Below are positions 27,789-34,643 of a DNA stretch of 47,031 bases, piece after piece. The notes beneath the pieces were generated by a model. The model did no database searches and was not told where the DNA came from. It worked only from the letters and a program-made list of their open reading frames with translations. This stretch comes from Verrucomicrobiota bacterium (GTDB lineage: Bacteria > Verrucomicrobiota > Verrucomicrobiia > Limisphaerales > CAIMTB01), in assembly GCA_963205105.1 (NCBI GenBank), contig CAUJJW010000027.1, positions 1 to 47,031 of the forward strand, given 5' to 3'. The translations under genes were made by a program, and so were the position numbers. Positions within the stretch are counted from its first letter, which is position 1. Each line of letters starts with the position of its first letter.

Positions 27789-27921
27789 GGTGACGACAAG
27801 AGTGATGCAACAGGCTACGTGCTCTAACCACTGAGCTACTCCGGCTTTGAAGGCCGGAGGCGGGATTCGAACCCGCGTCCGCGTCGTTGGTATCGATGTA
27901 GTTGCATCGGCATTCGTCACC
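27789..27921 (-). ncRNA. yrlA: YrlA-type Y RNA with a circularly permuted tRNA-like core
   Basis: About 133 nt, read from 27921 down to 27789. The ends pair perfectly over 8 bp: GGTGACGA (27921-27914) with TCGTCACC (27796-27789). After an internal loop (ATGCC against ACTCTTG), another 8 bp pair perfectly: GATGCAAC (27908-27901) with GTTGCATC (27811-27804). This two-helix, looped stem is the Ro-binding architecture. Inside is a tRNA in the wrong order: T-arm GCGGG-TTCGAAT-CCCGC (27876-27860), acceptor strand CTCCGGC, a 7-nt loop, acceptor strand GCCGGAG (27859-27839, 7 bp), TA as positions 8-9, then D-arm GCTC-AGTGGTTA-GAGC (27836-27821). The anticodon arm is replaced by the Ro stem. This matches the known YrlA RNAs that partner Ro60 orthologues, and the gene lies directly downstream of rsr on the same strand. 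Exact ends are inferred from pairing; a TTTT follows at about 27783-27780. Confidence 0.93.
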
Positions 27922-27937
27922 AAAGCGTTCAAAGATC

Positions 27938-28010
27938 AAAAAAGTCGGGCCGACCAGGAATTGCCGAGACAGGACATAATCGAATGTAGTCCCGGCAGCA
28001 TTCGGCCCGA
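27938..28010 (-). ncRNA. Candidate second Y-like RNA (or structured terminator) between rsr and yrlA
   Basis: Read on the minus strand. TCGGGCCGA (28010-28002) pairs with TCGGCCCGA (27953-27945) over 9 bp. After an internal loop (ATGC against ATTCCTGG), TGCCG (27997-27993) pairs with CGGCA (27966-27962), then GGAC with GTCC around a 13-nt loop. A run of six U follows (27943-27938). The internal-loop region shares CGAATGC on the 5' side and CTKGTCG on the 3' side with the YrlA Ro stem, so it may bind the same protein. There is no tRNA-like module. The U-tract would also allow intrinsic termination of rsr, and the two readings are not exclusive. Salmonella also carries two Y RNAs next to rsr, which supports the RNA reading. 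Confidence 0.6.
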
Positions 28011-28025
28011 AAATCGGGTGTCCGG

Positions 28026-28065
28026 GGAGGGCGGGACACGGGAACCAACCCCGCTCCCGCCCTCC
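28026..28065 (-). other. Strong hairpin just after the rsr stop codon
   Basis: GGAGGGCGGGA (28065-28055) pairs perfectly over 11 bp with TCCCGCCCTCC (28036-28026), with a further inner CGGG/CCCG. No U-tract follows (CCCCGGACACCC), so it is not a standard intrinsic terminator. It may protect the rsr mRNA 3' end or mark a processing point between the mRNA and the downstream Y RNAs. Confidence 0.7.
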
Positions 28066-28078
28066 ACGCGTGATGGCG

Positions 28079-29632
28079 TCAGAGCGCCATCGATTCAATG
28101 ACCCCAACCCAGTGGTCGGGGGTGAGTTCGCCCTGGGCGAACGTGGCGAGGATCTCAAAAACCGAGTCCGAGAACCCGCCGATGTTCAGGATGTCCTCGC
28201 GTTCCTGAACCTGGGTTGAACCCGCAGGCTGGATGTCCAGACACGCGAGTCGGGCATTCGGGTTCTTGCGGCGAAAAATCGCCCATTCAGTCATGGATGC
28301 CGTGCTCCGTCCCCCACCGTGGGAATCGAGCCAGCTCATGTTGTCCGAGACGAACACCACGAGGTCGGCGGACACGCTCATCGCGTTCAAGTATCGCAGC
28401 GGCGCGCTGCAGTCGGTTCCGCCCGGCGGCAACGACGCCATCCGGCGGGCGTTCGTCATCACCGAGTCGCGGCCATCCAAACGGACGGGCACGACATCGT
28501 CGGCGAACGGCAGAATCCGGGTGTTCGGATTCTTGCGGAGCAGAGCGGCAGCCACGAGGGCGGCCACATCCCGGCAGGTCACCACCGTGGTGGAGCCCTG
28601 GCGGACTCCCGTCACCGCGGATTGCATCGATCCCGACACGTCGGGGCAAACAACCAAGCGGCCTTGGACCGACGGGACGTTCTGGATCGCGACTTCCATC
28701 GCGTCGTGCAGTGCTTCGCGGACTTCCTCCGGAACACCGGCATCCGCCTGGGTATGCGCCACCAGCAATTGGTACGGGAACACCCGTGCCTTGCGCACCA
28801 GGGCGGGATCGCGCAGGCGATTGGCGATCAGCCGCGTCACCTTGGGGTCTTCGAAGACCCCGTGCCGGGCGAACGTGTTCAAGTTCATCCGCGTGGTGGT
28901 CCAGGAGGCCTGACGGGCGATGGCCGTCCAGCCGTCCTTGCCGAGTGGCGATGCGGTGAGCATCTGGAACGGGACGTCCGGGACTTCCCGGGACTCCCCT
29001 CGTTTGAAGGCTTCGAAGGCCTTCACGCACTCCGGCAACGCCTCCGCGTCGTGCGGTCGACCGATCATCCAGGCGTACAACGCGGCCCGGGTCGGCGTGG
29101 ACGGCCGCGGATGGACCATCTTGACGACATCCGCCAGCGACGGGCTTTGACCCACCGTCGCCCGGAACAACTGTTCATCGGTGCGGGACTCCAGCCAGCG
29201 TTGGACGAGTTTCTTGGGCACCGAACCGAGGGACTTTCGGCCGACCGCGCCCGAGCGCAGGATCTGGACGAAATTGCGGACGGTCTTTCCGTCGTCGCAG
29301 GCGCGCGGAAAGGCGGCCTTGAGTTGGGTGGCGTCGAGCACGCTGAGAGCGGCGCAGAGCAGGGCGGGCATGTCCTTCATGAAGCCCTTCTCGCGGCTGT
29401 AGACGGCCACTTTGGCGGCGAACACGGGATCGACCGTGCAGACGAGTTCGAGGGTGCGCTCCAGTTGGGTGGCGGCGCTGGCGTAGTAGGTGCCGTTGAG
29501 ACAACCGGTCACGGCGTACTGGGCCAGGGCGTGCTTCGGTGCGAAGGCGTAGGCCTTTCCACCGGCCTCATTGGTGGCGTTGGCGGCTTGAGCACCGGCC
29601 GGGAGGCTTGGGAAGAGGAGGTTGTTCGCCAT
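28079..29632 (-). CDS. rsr: Ro60 orthologue (TROVE and vWA domain RNA-binding protein)
   Basis: 517 residues. The N-terminal TROVE domain (about 20-320) is a ring of helical repeats (YAVTGCLNGTYYASAATQLE, DPVFAAKVAVYSREKGFMKD, MPALLCAALSVL, WMIGRPHDAEALPECVKAF). The C-terminal von Willebrand A domain (about 322-510) has an intact MIDAS motif, DVSGSM at 331-336, plus GGTDCS near 404-409 and VSDN near 428-431. Ro60 proteins form a doughnut that holds misfolded or damaged RNA ends in the central hole, while Y RNA on the outer rim gates access and can tether exonucleases such as PNPase. The gene has its own perfect sigma-54 promoter about 30 bp upstream and two Y RNA candidates downstream on the same strand. 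No Shine-Dalgarno sequence is evident before the ATG. Confidence 0.96.
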   Translation of the reverse strand: MANNLLFPSLPAGAQAANATNEAGGKAYAFAPKHALAQYAVTGCLNGTYYASAATQLERTLELVCTVDPVFAAKVAVYSREKGFMKDMPALLCAALSVLDATQLKAAFPRACDDGKTVRNFVQILRSGAVGRKSLGSVPKKLVQRWLESRTDEQLFRATVGQSPSLADVVKMVHPRPSTPTRAALYAWMIGRPHDAEALPECVKAFEAFKRGESREVPDVPFQMLTASPLGKDGWTAIARQASWTTTRMNLNTFARHGVFEDPKVTRLIANRLRDPALVRKARVFPYQLLVAHTQADAGVPEEVREALHDAMEVAIQNVPSVQGRLVVCPDVSGSMQSAVTGVRQGSTTVVTCRDVAALVAAALLRKNPNTRILPFADDVVPVRLDGRDSVMTNARRMASLPPGGTDCSAPLRYLNAMSVSADLVVFVSDNMSWLDSHGGGRSTASMTEWAIFRRKNPNARLACLDIQPAGSTQVQEREDILNIGGFSDSVFEILATFAQGELTPDHWVGVIESMAL

Positions 29633-29663
29633 GAGTCAGACTTTCGTTACGTTCGAGTCCAGA

Positions 29664-29679
29664 CATGCAAACCCCGTGC
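29664..29679 (-). promoter_or_regulatory. Sigma-54 promoter of rsr
   Basis: On the minus strand the sequence is TGGCACGGGGTTTGCA: TGGCACG, four bases, TTGCA. This is a complete match to the sigma-54 consensus, with GG at -24 and GC at -12 separated by 10 bp. The expected transcription start is near 29654, about 22 nt before the rsr ATG. RtcR-type activators work only with sigma-54, which ties this promoter to the rtcR gene in the same window. Confidence 0.92.
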
Positions 29680-29780
29680 CAGAGCTCTGCAGGAACCGGC
29701 GTCGCAGGCACGGGGGCCCTGAACAGGAACGGTTTGGAGAGAAACGGACGGAATGGGGTGATTCGGATTTCGGCTCCGCC

Positions 29781-29821
29781 GGTATTCGCCGAATAGCTAA
29801 AACGCGCGCGCAATGGCGAGT
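29781..29821 (+). promoter_or_regulatory. Candidate RtcR upstream activating sequence (copy 1, rsr side)
   Basis: GGTATTCGCCG, three bases, AGCTAAA, fourteen bases, GCGAGT. It is identical to the element before rtcR at 33 of 41 positions without any gap. The left half is a perfect short palindrome, TATTCG-C-CGAATA (29783-29795), and the outer ends form a wider inverted repeat (ATTCGCC against GGCGAGT). Its centre is about 147 bp upstream of the predicted rsr start site, a usual distance for enhancer-binding activators of sigma-54. Confidence 0.75.
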
Positions 29822-29919
29822 CGCAGCAAGTGCAGGTCGAAGGCAATTTTCAGGAGTGCCGGAGCAGGGATGCGGCGAAACAGCGCTTTTCCGCGGAACC
29901 GTTGCTACGTGAACCGGAC

Positions 29920-30106
29920 CAATTCAGTTGAGATCGATGGAGTTCACGCCGAGACGCAGACGCCAAGAAAAGCGATGAATACGTTGAGTAGGGAGCCCTC
30001 CGTCAACTCACACCTTCTGGATCGCGATTCTTTCTGGGTGCTCGTCTCCTTCTTGGCCGGTCCTTCTTGGCGTCTCTGCGTCTTGGCGTGAGATCCAACT
30101 GAATCG
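29920..30106. repeat. MITE-like element with long terminal inverted repeats
   Basis: The left arm contains ATTCAGTTGAGATC and TTCACGCCGAGACGCAGACG; the right arm reads, in reverse complement, GATTCAGTTGGATC and TCACGCCAAGACGCAGAGAC. The arms are about 45 bp each, the element about 187 bp, and it encodes nothing. It resembles the common 'cacgccaagacgc' miniature inverted elements. Confidence 0.7.
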
Positions 30107-30141
30107 GCTGAGCCCGTATTCCTGACCTGAACTAGGCGGCG

Positions 30142-30294
30142 GTGTCCTGGAGTGCGGTGGCGGAGCCGACGCAGCGGAGCGGAGTGGGCGGCGGCACCGC
30201 TCATGGAGCGCGGAACGGTCGAAGGAAGCACCTCGGCAGGAGGGGCGTGGTGACGCGGCTCAAAGCGGTGTCGGGGCCGCCGCACTCCAAGACA
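30142..30294. repeat. Second palindromic element with GTGTC-TGGAGTGCGG ends
   Basis: The left end reads GTGTCCTGGAGTGCGGTGGC. The right end in reverse complement reads GTGTCTTGGAGTGCGGCGGC. The element is about 150 bp, non-coding and GC-rich, and looks like a dispersed miniature element. It sits next to the previous one, so this gap has received at least two insertions. Confidence 0.7.
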
Positions 30295-30424
30295 CGCCCA
30301 CCGTGGTCGGCCTCGATCCCAATTCCTCAGGCGGACCGTGGTGATGATGGGGACAGCGGTTTTTTCGCTCTGTGAGCCCTGGTGCTTACGAGGATTGCGG
30401 GAGGTCGAGCAAGGGTATCGAGGG

Positions 30425-31618
30425 TCAGTCTGTTTTCAGACTGGCGCCGGGTTTGAGTTCGTTGGCCTCCGACTGAACCGAGGCCACTTGGTTCCGCTCG
30501 TTGAAAGCAAAGCGCTGCAACACGATGGCCCGCCCGAACTCCATCCGGTAGCGATACACGCGATGGGAGCCTTCATCGAAACGGCCGACCAGGGTCAATG
30601 AGACGAAATCACCCAGACCCTTCAGTTCGGCCGCAACCTTCTTCTGCTCGGATGCCAAGGCCGACCAAAGTGTCGGGGCGTAGTCTTCGGAGCGCATGGC
30701 GCCGTTCGCCGAGTCCAGGATCAGGGCCCGGACGCGCTCGGCGACAGCGGGCTCCTGGTCCGCCAGCGCAGGGAACTCATCCAGGTAGAAGCGCTTCATG
30801 TTGTTGAGCAGTGACCTCGGGGCTTCGGCGAGCTGCCCTCGAAGGTGGGCGATGTCGTAGAAGTGCGGCCCTTTCGCCAATTCGACCGCCAGGTTCAAGG
30901 TCACGCTTTCGCTGCGGTCGGGAAACGGGAACAGCACCATCTCGCCAGTCTTGAGATCGAAGACATTGGAGTATTTCGTCCCGCCTTCGCCCGGTTGACG
31001 ACAGGCGCGAAGAATCGCCGCGCCGTTGGCCACCGTCGGCTCGGGGGATTTCGCGAGTTCCCGCTCAAGGGCGTTTCGGCCGTAACCAAAACCGCGGCTC
31101 TGTCGGAGCGACGCCACATGCAACTTGCCGTTGCGTGCTCCGATGACCACCGACGCTCCCGTGCGATCGGCGATCAGGATTCGGGAGCGTGCGAAATCGG
31201 GCTCGCTGAATCGGCGGTAGAAGGCGACGGCTTCCTCGACCGTCGTGCAGGACTCGATCATCCGTTCGCTGGGATTGCCGCGGACGGGCTGGAGATTCGG
31301 CTCCGGTTCGTACTTTTCCTCGAAACCAGACACCCAATCAAAGGCGAGGCCGGCCGTGTTCAGGCCGCCCTGGGCCCAGCCGTTGTCAAATCCGAGATAG
31401 GCGCAGCCGAGGTGGTCCTTGCCTGCCGGGACGAACCAGAGGCGGGTGGTGGGATTGAACCAGTCCTCATTGTTGAAAAAGAGCGCACGATTGGCATCGG
31501 TGAGCACGAAGATGGTGCAGGCGCTCGCTTGGAAGGGAGCTGCCAACATCCAAGCGACGACGACGCAGGTGCCCCAATGCTTCAGCAACAGGCTTGGGGC
31601 GTGGTGGAAGGCCTTCAT
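30425..31618 (-). CDS. Exported Ntn-hydrolase (linear amide C-N hydrolase / choloylglycine-hydrolase-like)
   Basis: 397 residues from ATG 31618; a TTG directly before it is less likely. The signal peptide (VVVAWMLAAPFQASA) is cut directly before Cys34 in ACTIFVLT, so the cysteine becomes the N-terminal nucleophile, as in this family. NEDWFNP, MEFGRAIVLQRFAFN and YSNVFDLKTGEM fit the alpha-beta-beta-alpha core. Related enzymes cleave bile-salt amides, penicillin V or acyl-homoserine lactones. The substrate here is unknown, but the enzyme acts outside the cytoplasm. It is a single gene on the minus strand behind the TolB-like gene. Confidence 0.82.
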   Translation of the reverse strand: MKAFHHAPSLLLKHWGTCVVVAWMLAAPFQASACTIFVLTDANRALFFNNEDWFNPTTRLWFVPAGKDHLGCAYLGFDNGWAQGGLNTAGLAFDWVSGFEEKYEPEPNLQPVRGNPSERMIESCTTVEEAVAFYRRFSEPDFARSRILIADRTGASVVIGARNGKLHVASLRQSRGFGYGRNALERELAKSPEPTVANGAAILRACRQPGEGGTKYSNVFDLKTGEMVLFPFPDRSESVTLNLAVELAKGPHFYDIAHLRGQLAEAPRSLLNNMKRFYLDEFPALADQEPAVAERVRALILDSANGAMRSEDYAPTLWSALASEQKKVAAELKGLGDFVSLTLVGRFDEGSHRVYRYRMEFGRAIVLQRFAFNERNQVASVQSEANELKPGASLKTD

Positions 31619-31781
31619 CAAGAGATGGAACGGGGCGGAGGTTGGGTGAGGAGGATCGCGATGTCCTTTGCCTCCTTGGTCTCCACGCCGGGCTTTTGCC
31701 GAACATCGAAATCACAGAACCCGTCCAGGGAACGGTCCTGCCCAGTGCCGAATGCGGGTGGGTGCATGGTTCTGGTAGGGC

Positions 31782-33278
31782 TCATGGAATGAGTTGGTAG
31801 CTGACGAAGGCAATCCGACGGCTGTCGGGTGACCAGGAGGGGACGTTGATTGTTCCCTGCCCGCCGAATAGCCGGGCGAGGATTTCGATCTTCCCACCGG
31901 CCAGCGGCATGACACGCAGACAGACGTCCTTGTTCTCCGGATGCCCTTGGACCTCCTTGTCGTAGGAGAGAAAGACCAGCCACTTTCCGTCGGGTGACGG
32001 GTGTGGAAACCAGTTGTTGAATGCGTCGTGGGTCACCTGTTCCTGCGCCGACCCGTCCAGACGCATCCGCCAGATGTGCATCTGGCCGGTTCGATCCGAA
32101 TTGAAATAGATCCACTGACCGTCCGCCGTGAAATCGGGACCATCATCGAGTCCTGTCGCCGTGGTCAGTCGGCGCTCGACGCCACCCTCCGCCGGAATCG
32201 TGTAGACGTCGTACTCGCCGTTCCTTTCCGCGCAGTAGGCCAGGGTCTTGCCGTCTGGAGACCAACCATGCCAGTACGAGGGACCCGTTTCGGTGATCAA
32301 CTTCGGCAGGCCGCCCGCTGACGGAAGGGTGTAGATGCGTGACTTTCGGTCTTCCTGCGAATGATCGCTGATCACCAGGGTCAAACCGTCGGGCGACAAG
32401 CCGTGGTCGTTGTTGCAACGGATCGCAACGCCCGTGTCGATGAGCGCCGGTTCCCCGCCGGCAACGGGTATGCGATACAGTCGTCCACGACCATTGAAGA
32501 TCAGGGAAGCTCCGTCCCGGGACCAATTGGGTGCCTCGAAGTGGTTCGTGCTCGACCACACCGCGCGGCGATCCTTGGACGAGAGCGCCACCACCTCGAG
32601 TGTGCTCAGCCGGGTCCTGGCTTCTGCGGCTGCCGGGGTCGCCAGTTCGACCTTCGAGAACACCGCCTTTTCGATGGCGTCGTTGTTGTGGGCGCACACT
32701 CCGATTCCCACGTAGAACGGCTCGGTGAGATCCATGCGGAACGATCCACCCGCAGGGTGGAGCAGGCCATCGTCCCCGGCCACCGACATTGAGAAGTACC
32801 GACCGCGCTTTTCGATGCGCACCCGTTTCGGGTTCGAAACCCCCGATTGTATCTCGTAAGTCCGGTCCCCGGCCGAAGCCCGATACTGAAGCGAGGTCAG
32901 GCCATCGGCATGGACCGCCACATCGGCATAGGCAGACCCTGGATCGAGGGACTGGCGCACCAGGAGGCAGGCCTTGCGATGCGGGTCCCCGCCCGAGCTC
33001 AGGACCTGAATGTCAGCGGCGAGCGTCACGTCGCCCGAGACCCGCTTCCATACGAAGTGCAGGGCGTCGTTGGTGAACCACATGTTCGCCCCGCCGCCAG
33101 CCACGGTGTAGGAACCGGCCGCGGGATCGAAGGTTACCGATCCGGGGTGCCGGACCGAGCCGACATCCCCGTGCTCTTGGAAATCCCCAAGGTTGGCACC
33201 ATGCGAGGACAGGAGAGCCGACAGGGCTGCCAAAACGATTCCAAGGCGATGGCTTCTTGCGCGGGGCATGGCCTCCAT
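31782..33278 (-). CDS. Exported TolB-like PD40 propeller protein with N-terminal DUF1349-like lectin fold
   Basis: 498 residues; ATG 33278 or ATG 33269 ([20 protein letters not shown], signal peptide). The first half resembles DUF1349 (concanavalin-like): [40 protein letters not shown] and [13 protein letters not shown]. The second half is a six-bladed PD40/TolB propeller ([106 protein letters not shown]). Such proteins are common in Verrucomicrobiota and Bacteroidota; the ligand is unknown. A gap of 163 bp separates it from the amidase gene. Confidence 0.85.
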   Translation of the reverse strand: MEAMPRARSHRLGIVLAALSALLSSHGANLGDFQEHGDVGSVRHPGSVTFDPAAGSYTVAGGGANMWFTNDALHFVWKRVSGDVTLAADIQVLSSGGDPHRKACLLVRQSLDPGSAYADVAVHADGLTSLQYRASAGDRTYEIQSGVSNPKRVRIEKRGRYFSMSVAGDDGLLHPAGGSFRMDLTEPFYVGIGVCAHNNDAIEKAVFSKVELATPAAAEARTRLSTLEVVALSSKDRRAVWSSTNHFEAPNWSRDGASLIFNGRGRLYRIPVAGGEPALIDTGVAIRCNNDHGLSPDGLTLVISDHSQEDRKSRIYTLPSAGGLPKLITETGPSYWHGWSPDGKTLAYCAERNGEYDVYTIPAEGGVERRLTTATGLDDGPDFTADGQWIYFNSDRTGQMHIWRMRLDGSAQEQVTHDAFNNWFPHPSPDGKWLVFLSYDKEVQGHPENKDVCLRVMPLAGGKIEILARLFGGQGTINVPSWSPDSRRIAFVSYQLIP

Positions 33279-33593
33279 TGGATTCAGCGATCGTGATGGG
33301 AATCAAGGAATTGATGCCATCCCCGGGCGTGGTCGTGATGACGGGTTCCAGAGCGGCGGCGTTGCCGCTGCACTGAAGGAGTCTTGAGGCGTTTGACTTC
33401 CCGGGTCAGACCGACATGAGGCCTACTACTTCAGGGAGATCCTCTTGTGCAGCTTGCGGATCGATCCGCTCCTCGGAACTGGTCCGTTCGATGCCTTCCT
33501 GTTGGCAACCGGACAGGCCGAGGCTACCGCATAGCCTACGCGCTATGAAGGTGAGACGTGCTTTTATGCGATGCAGCTGGGGCGAAGTTTCAC
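33279..33593. other. Intergenic region without recognised content
   Basis: This stretch lies between the TolB-like and PRC-barrel genes, both on the minus strand. Open frames here are short and have no recognisable protein character. I see no repeat, RNA or terminator. Confidence 0.4.
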
Positions 33594-34364
33594 TCAAACG
33601 GAGTGAACTCGGACCACCGTTTCCTCGATCCAGTATCCCGGGCGCTGGTAATGCCGATGAAGACCGGTTTCATAATCCCTGGTGATGAGGGCTTCCGCCG
33701 TGTATTCCGGCGACTGCTGGATGGCTTCGCGGGACAGATTGATGAAGACTTTCGATTCGCTCCAGCTGACCCGCTCGATCCACTGCTGGGCAATCAACAC
33801 CTTCTTTCCAGGCCACCAGTTTCGCGTTGCGACTACGAGGTAACGAATCGCCCATGTCTCGTCATCAATGACGAAGTCCACAACGTGTCCCAGCTCGCCG
33901 TCCAAGGCCTGGATTTCGTAACCGGTCACTGCGTCGGTGCTGCGCAGATGGGGGTCCCATGCCTTCTCACCCTGGGAGATTGGCTGGGCTTGCTCCCGTT
34001 GTCGCCTGGGAAGGTGATACAAGCCCCAGCTGTAGGGGCCGCCCCAATACATCGGGAAACCATAATGCCCGTAATAGGCCTCCTCGAACTGACGGGAAAC
34101 TGGCTTGTCGGTGTCCAGTGCTGGACTTTCCTCGATTTGTTTCTTCGTCAAATCCACGGCGACATGGCGTTCGGCTTGGATTGCCGCGACCAGCGCATGC
34201 GGTGAAATCAGCACCTGTCTGCCCGTCAGCCAGCTTCCCGTGTTGGCGACGAGATAGCGAATGGTCCAATGCTGGTCATCGAAATAGAATTCCTTCACCG
34301 CACCCAATTCTCCGTCGAGGCTGTCCAATTTGTAACCTTTGAGGGTGGTGGCTTTGATGAGCAT
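33594..34364 (-). CDS. Protein with two PRC-barrel domains
   Basis: 256 residues, soluble. Two copies of the PRC-barrel pattern are present: MLIKATTLKGYKLDSLDGEL... with WTIRYLVANTGSWLTGRQVL (about 1-60), and VTGYEIQALDGELGHVVDFV with WAIRYLVVATRNWWPGKKVL (about 125-185). Each is followed by a linker with VDLTKKQIEESP or INLSREAIQQSP. PRC-barrel proteins occur in RimM, photosynthetic reaction centres and many stress-related proteins, where they mediate protein or RNA contacts. In many bacteria this double form sits with stress or membrane genes. The DUF2254 and nhaA genes lie upstream on the same strand, with a 280-bp gap. Confidence 0.82.
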   Translation of the reverse strand: MLIKATTLKGYKLDSLDGELGAVKEFYFDDQHWTIRYLVANTGSWLTGRQVLISPHALVAAIQAERHVAVDLTKKQIEESPALDTDKPVSRQFEEAYYGHYGFPMYWGGPYSWGLYHLPRRQREQAQPISQGEKAWDPHLRSTDAVTGYEIQALDGELGHVVDFVIDDETWAIRYLVVATRNWWPGKKVLIAQQWIERVSWSESKVFINLSREAIQQSPEYTAEALITRDYETGLHRHYQRPGYWIEETVVRVHSV

Positions 34365-34499
34365 AATCGTGCTTTCGACTTAACGCTTGGTTCCTGTTCA
34401 CTGCTGACGACGGCGCTGGCCATCCCTTGGGAAGGTCGCTTGCTCCGCGTTTCCTGCGCGGTCAGCAATTGAATTTACCCAGGTTGCTGGGGCGGCACC

Positions 34500-34522
34500 A
34501 TGGGGTGAAACCCCACCCTGAT
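34500..34522. repeat. Short hairpin repeat (copy 1)
   Basis: GGGGT-GAA-ACCCC, embedded in ATGGGGTGAAACCCCACCCT. A near-identical copy (one change) lies at 37501-37522. The two copies bracket the DUF2254-nhaA gene pair. Confidence 0.6.
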
Positions 34523-34643
34523 GGTGAGCGCCAAACCTCGTGATCATGCCATTTTTGTGCATTCCTTGGATTCGACTGCGTCGGTAAATGTTTCAGCTCA
34601 TGCTGTGGACTTGCAGGAACGAGAAATTCCTGGGGTTGGCTCT

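Larger units (their letters stand above)
29633..30424. other. Regulatory and repeat region upstream of rsr
   Basis: No protein gene is seen in this 790-bp stretch. From the rsr side outwards it holds the sigma-54 promoter (29664-29679), the 41-bp element shared with rtcR (29781-29821), and two palindromic mobile-type elements (29920-30106 and 30142-30294). The remainder, next to the amidase gene, shows no feature I recognise. Confidence 0.7.

Noticed and set aside
27617..27799. N-terminal extension of the DUF4394/CHRD protein up to 27799
   Set aside because: It would overlap the Y RNA. A good signal peptide starts at the internal ATG 27616, and the extra 61 residues have no protein character.
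27821..27876. Canonical tRNA gene (perfect D-arm, T-arm and acceptor sequences on the minus strand)
   Set aside because: The T-arm comes before the D-arm, the acceptor stem is closed by a 7-nt loop and there is no anticodon arm. The order and the flanking pairing stems fit a YrlA RNA, not a tRNA or a split or permuted tRNA gene that would be processed to a mature tRNA.
28319..29722. 467-codon plus-strand frame antisense to rsr
   Set aside because: It is a shadow frame (His/Gly/Arg-rich) that even runs across the rsr promoter. rsr itself has TROVE and MIDAS motifs.
29940..30095. Additional Y RNA or structured RNA upstream of rsr
   Set aside because: The long inverted repeat could fold, but its sequence is of a common miniature-element type and lacks the Ro-stem loop motif and the tRNA-like module.
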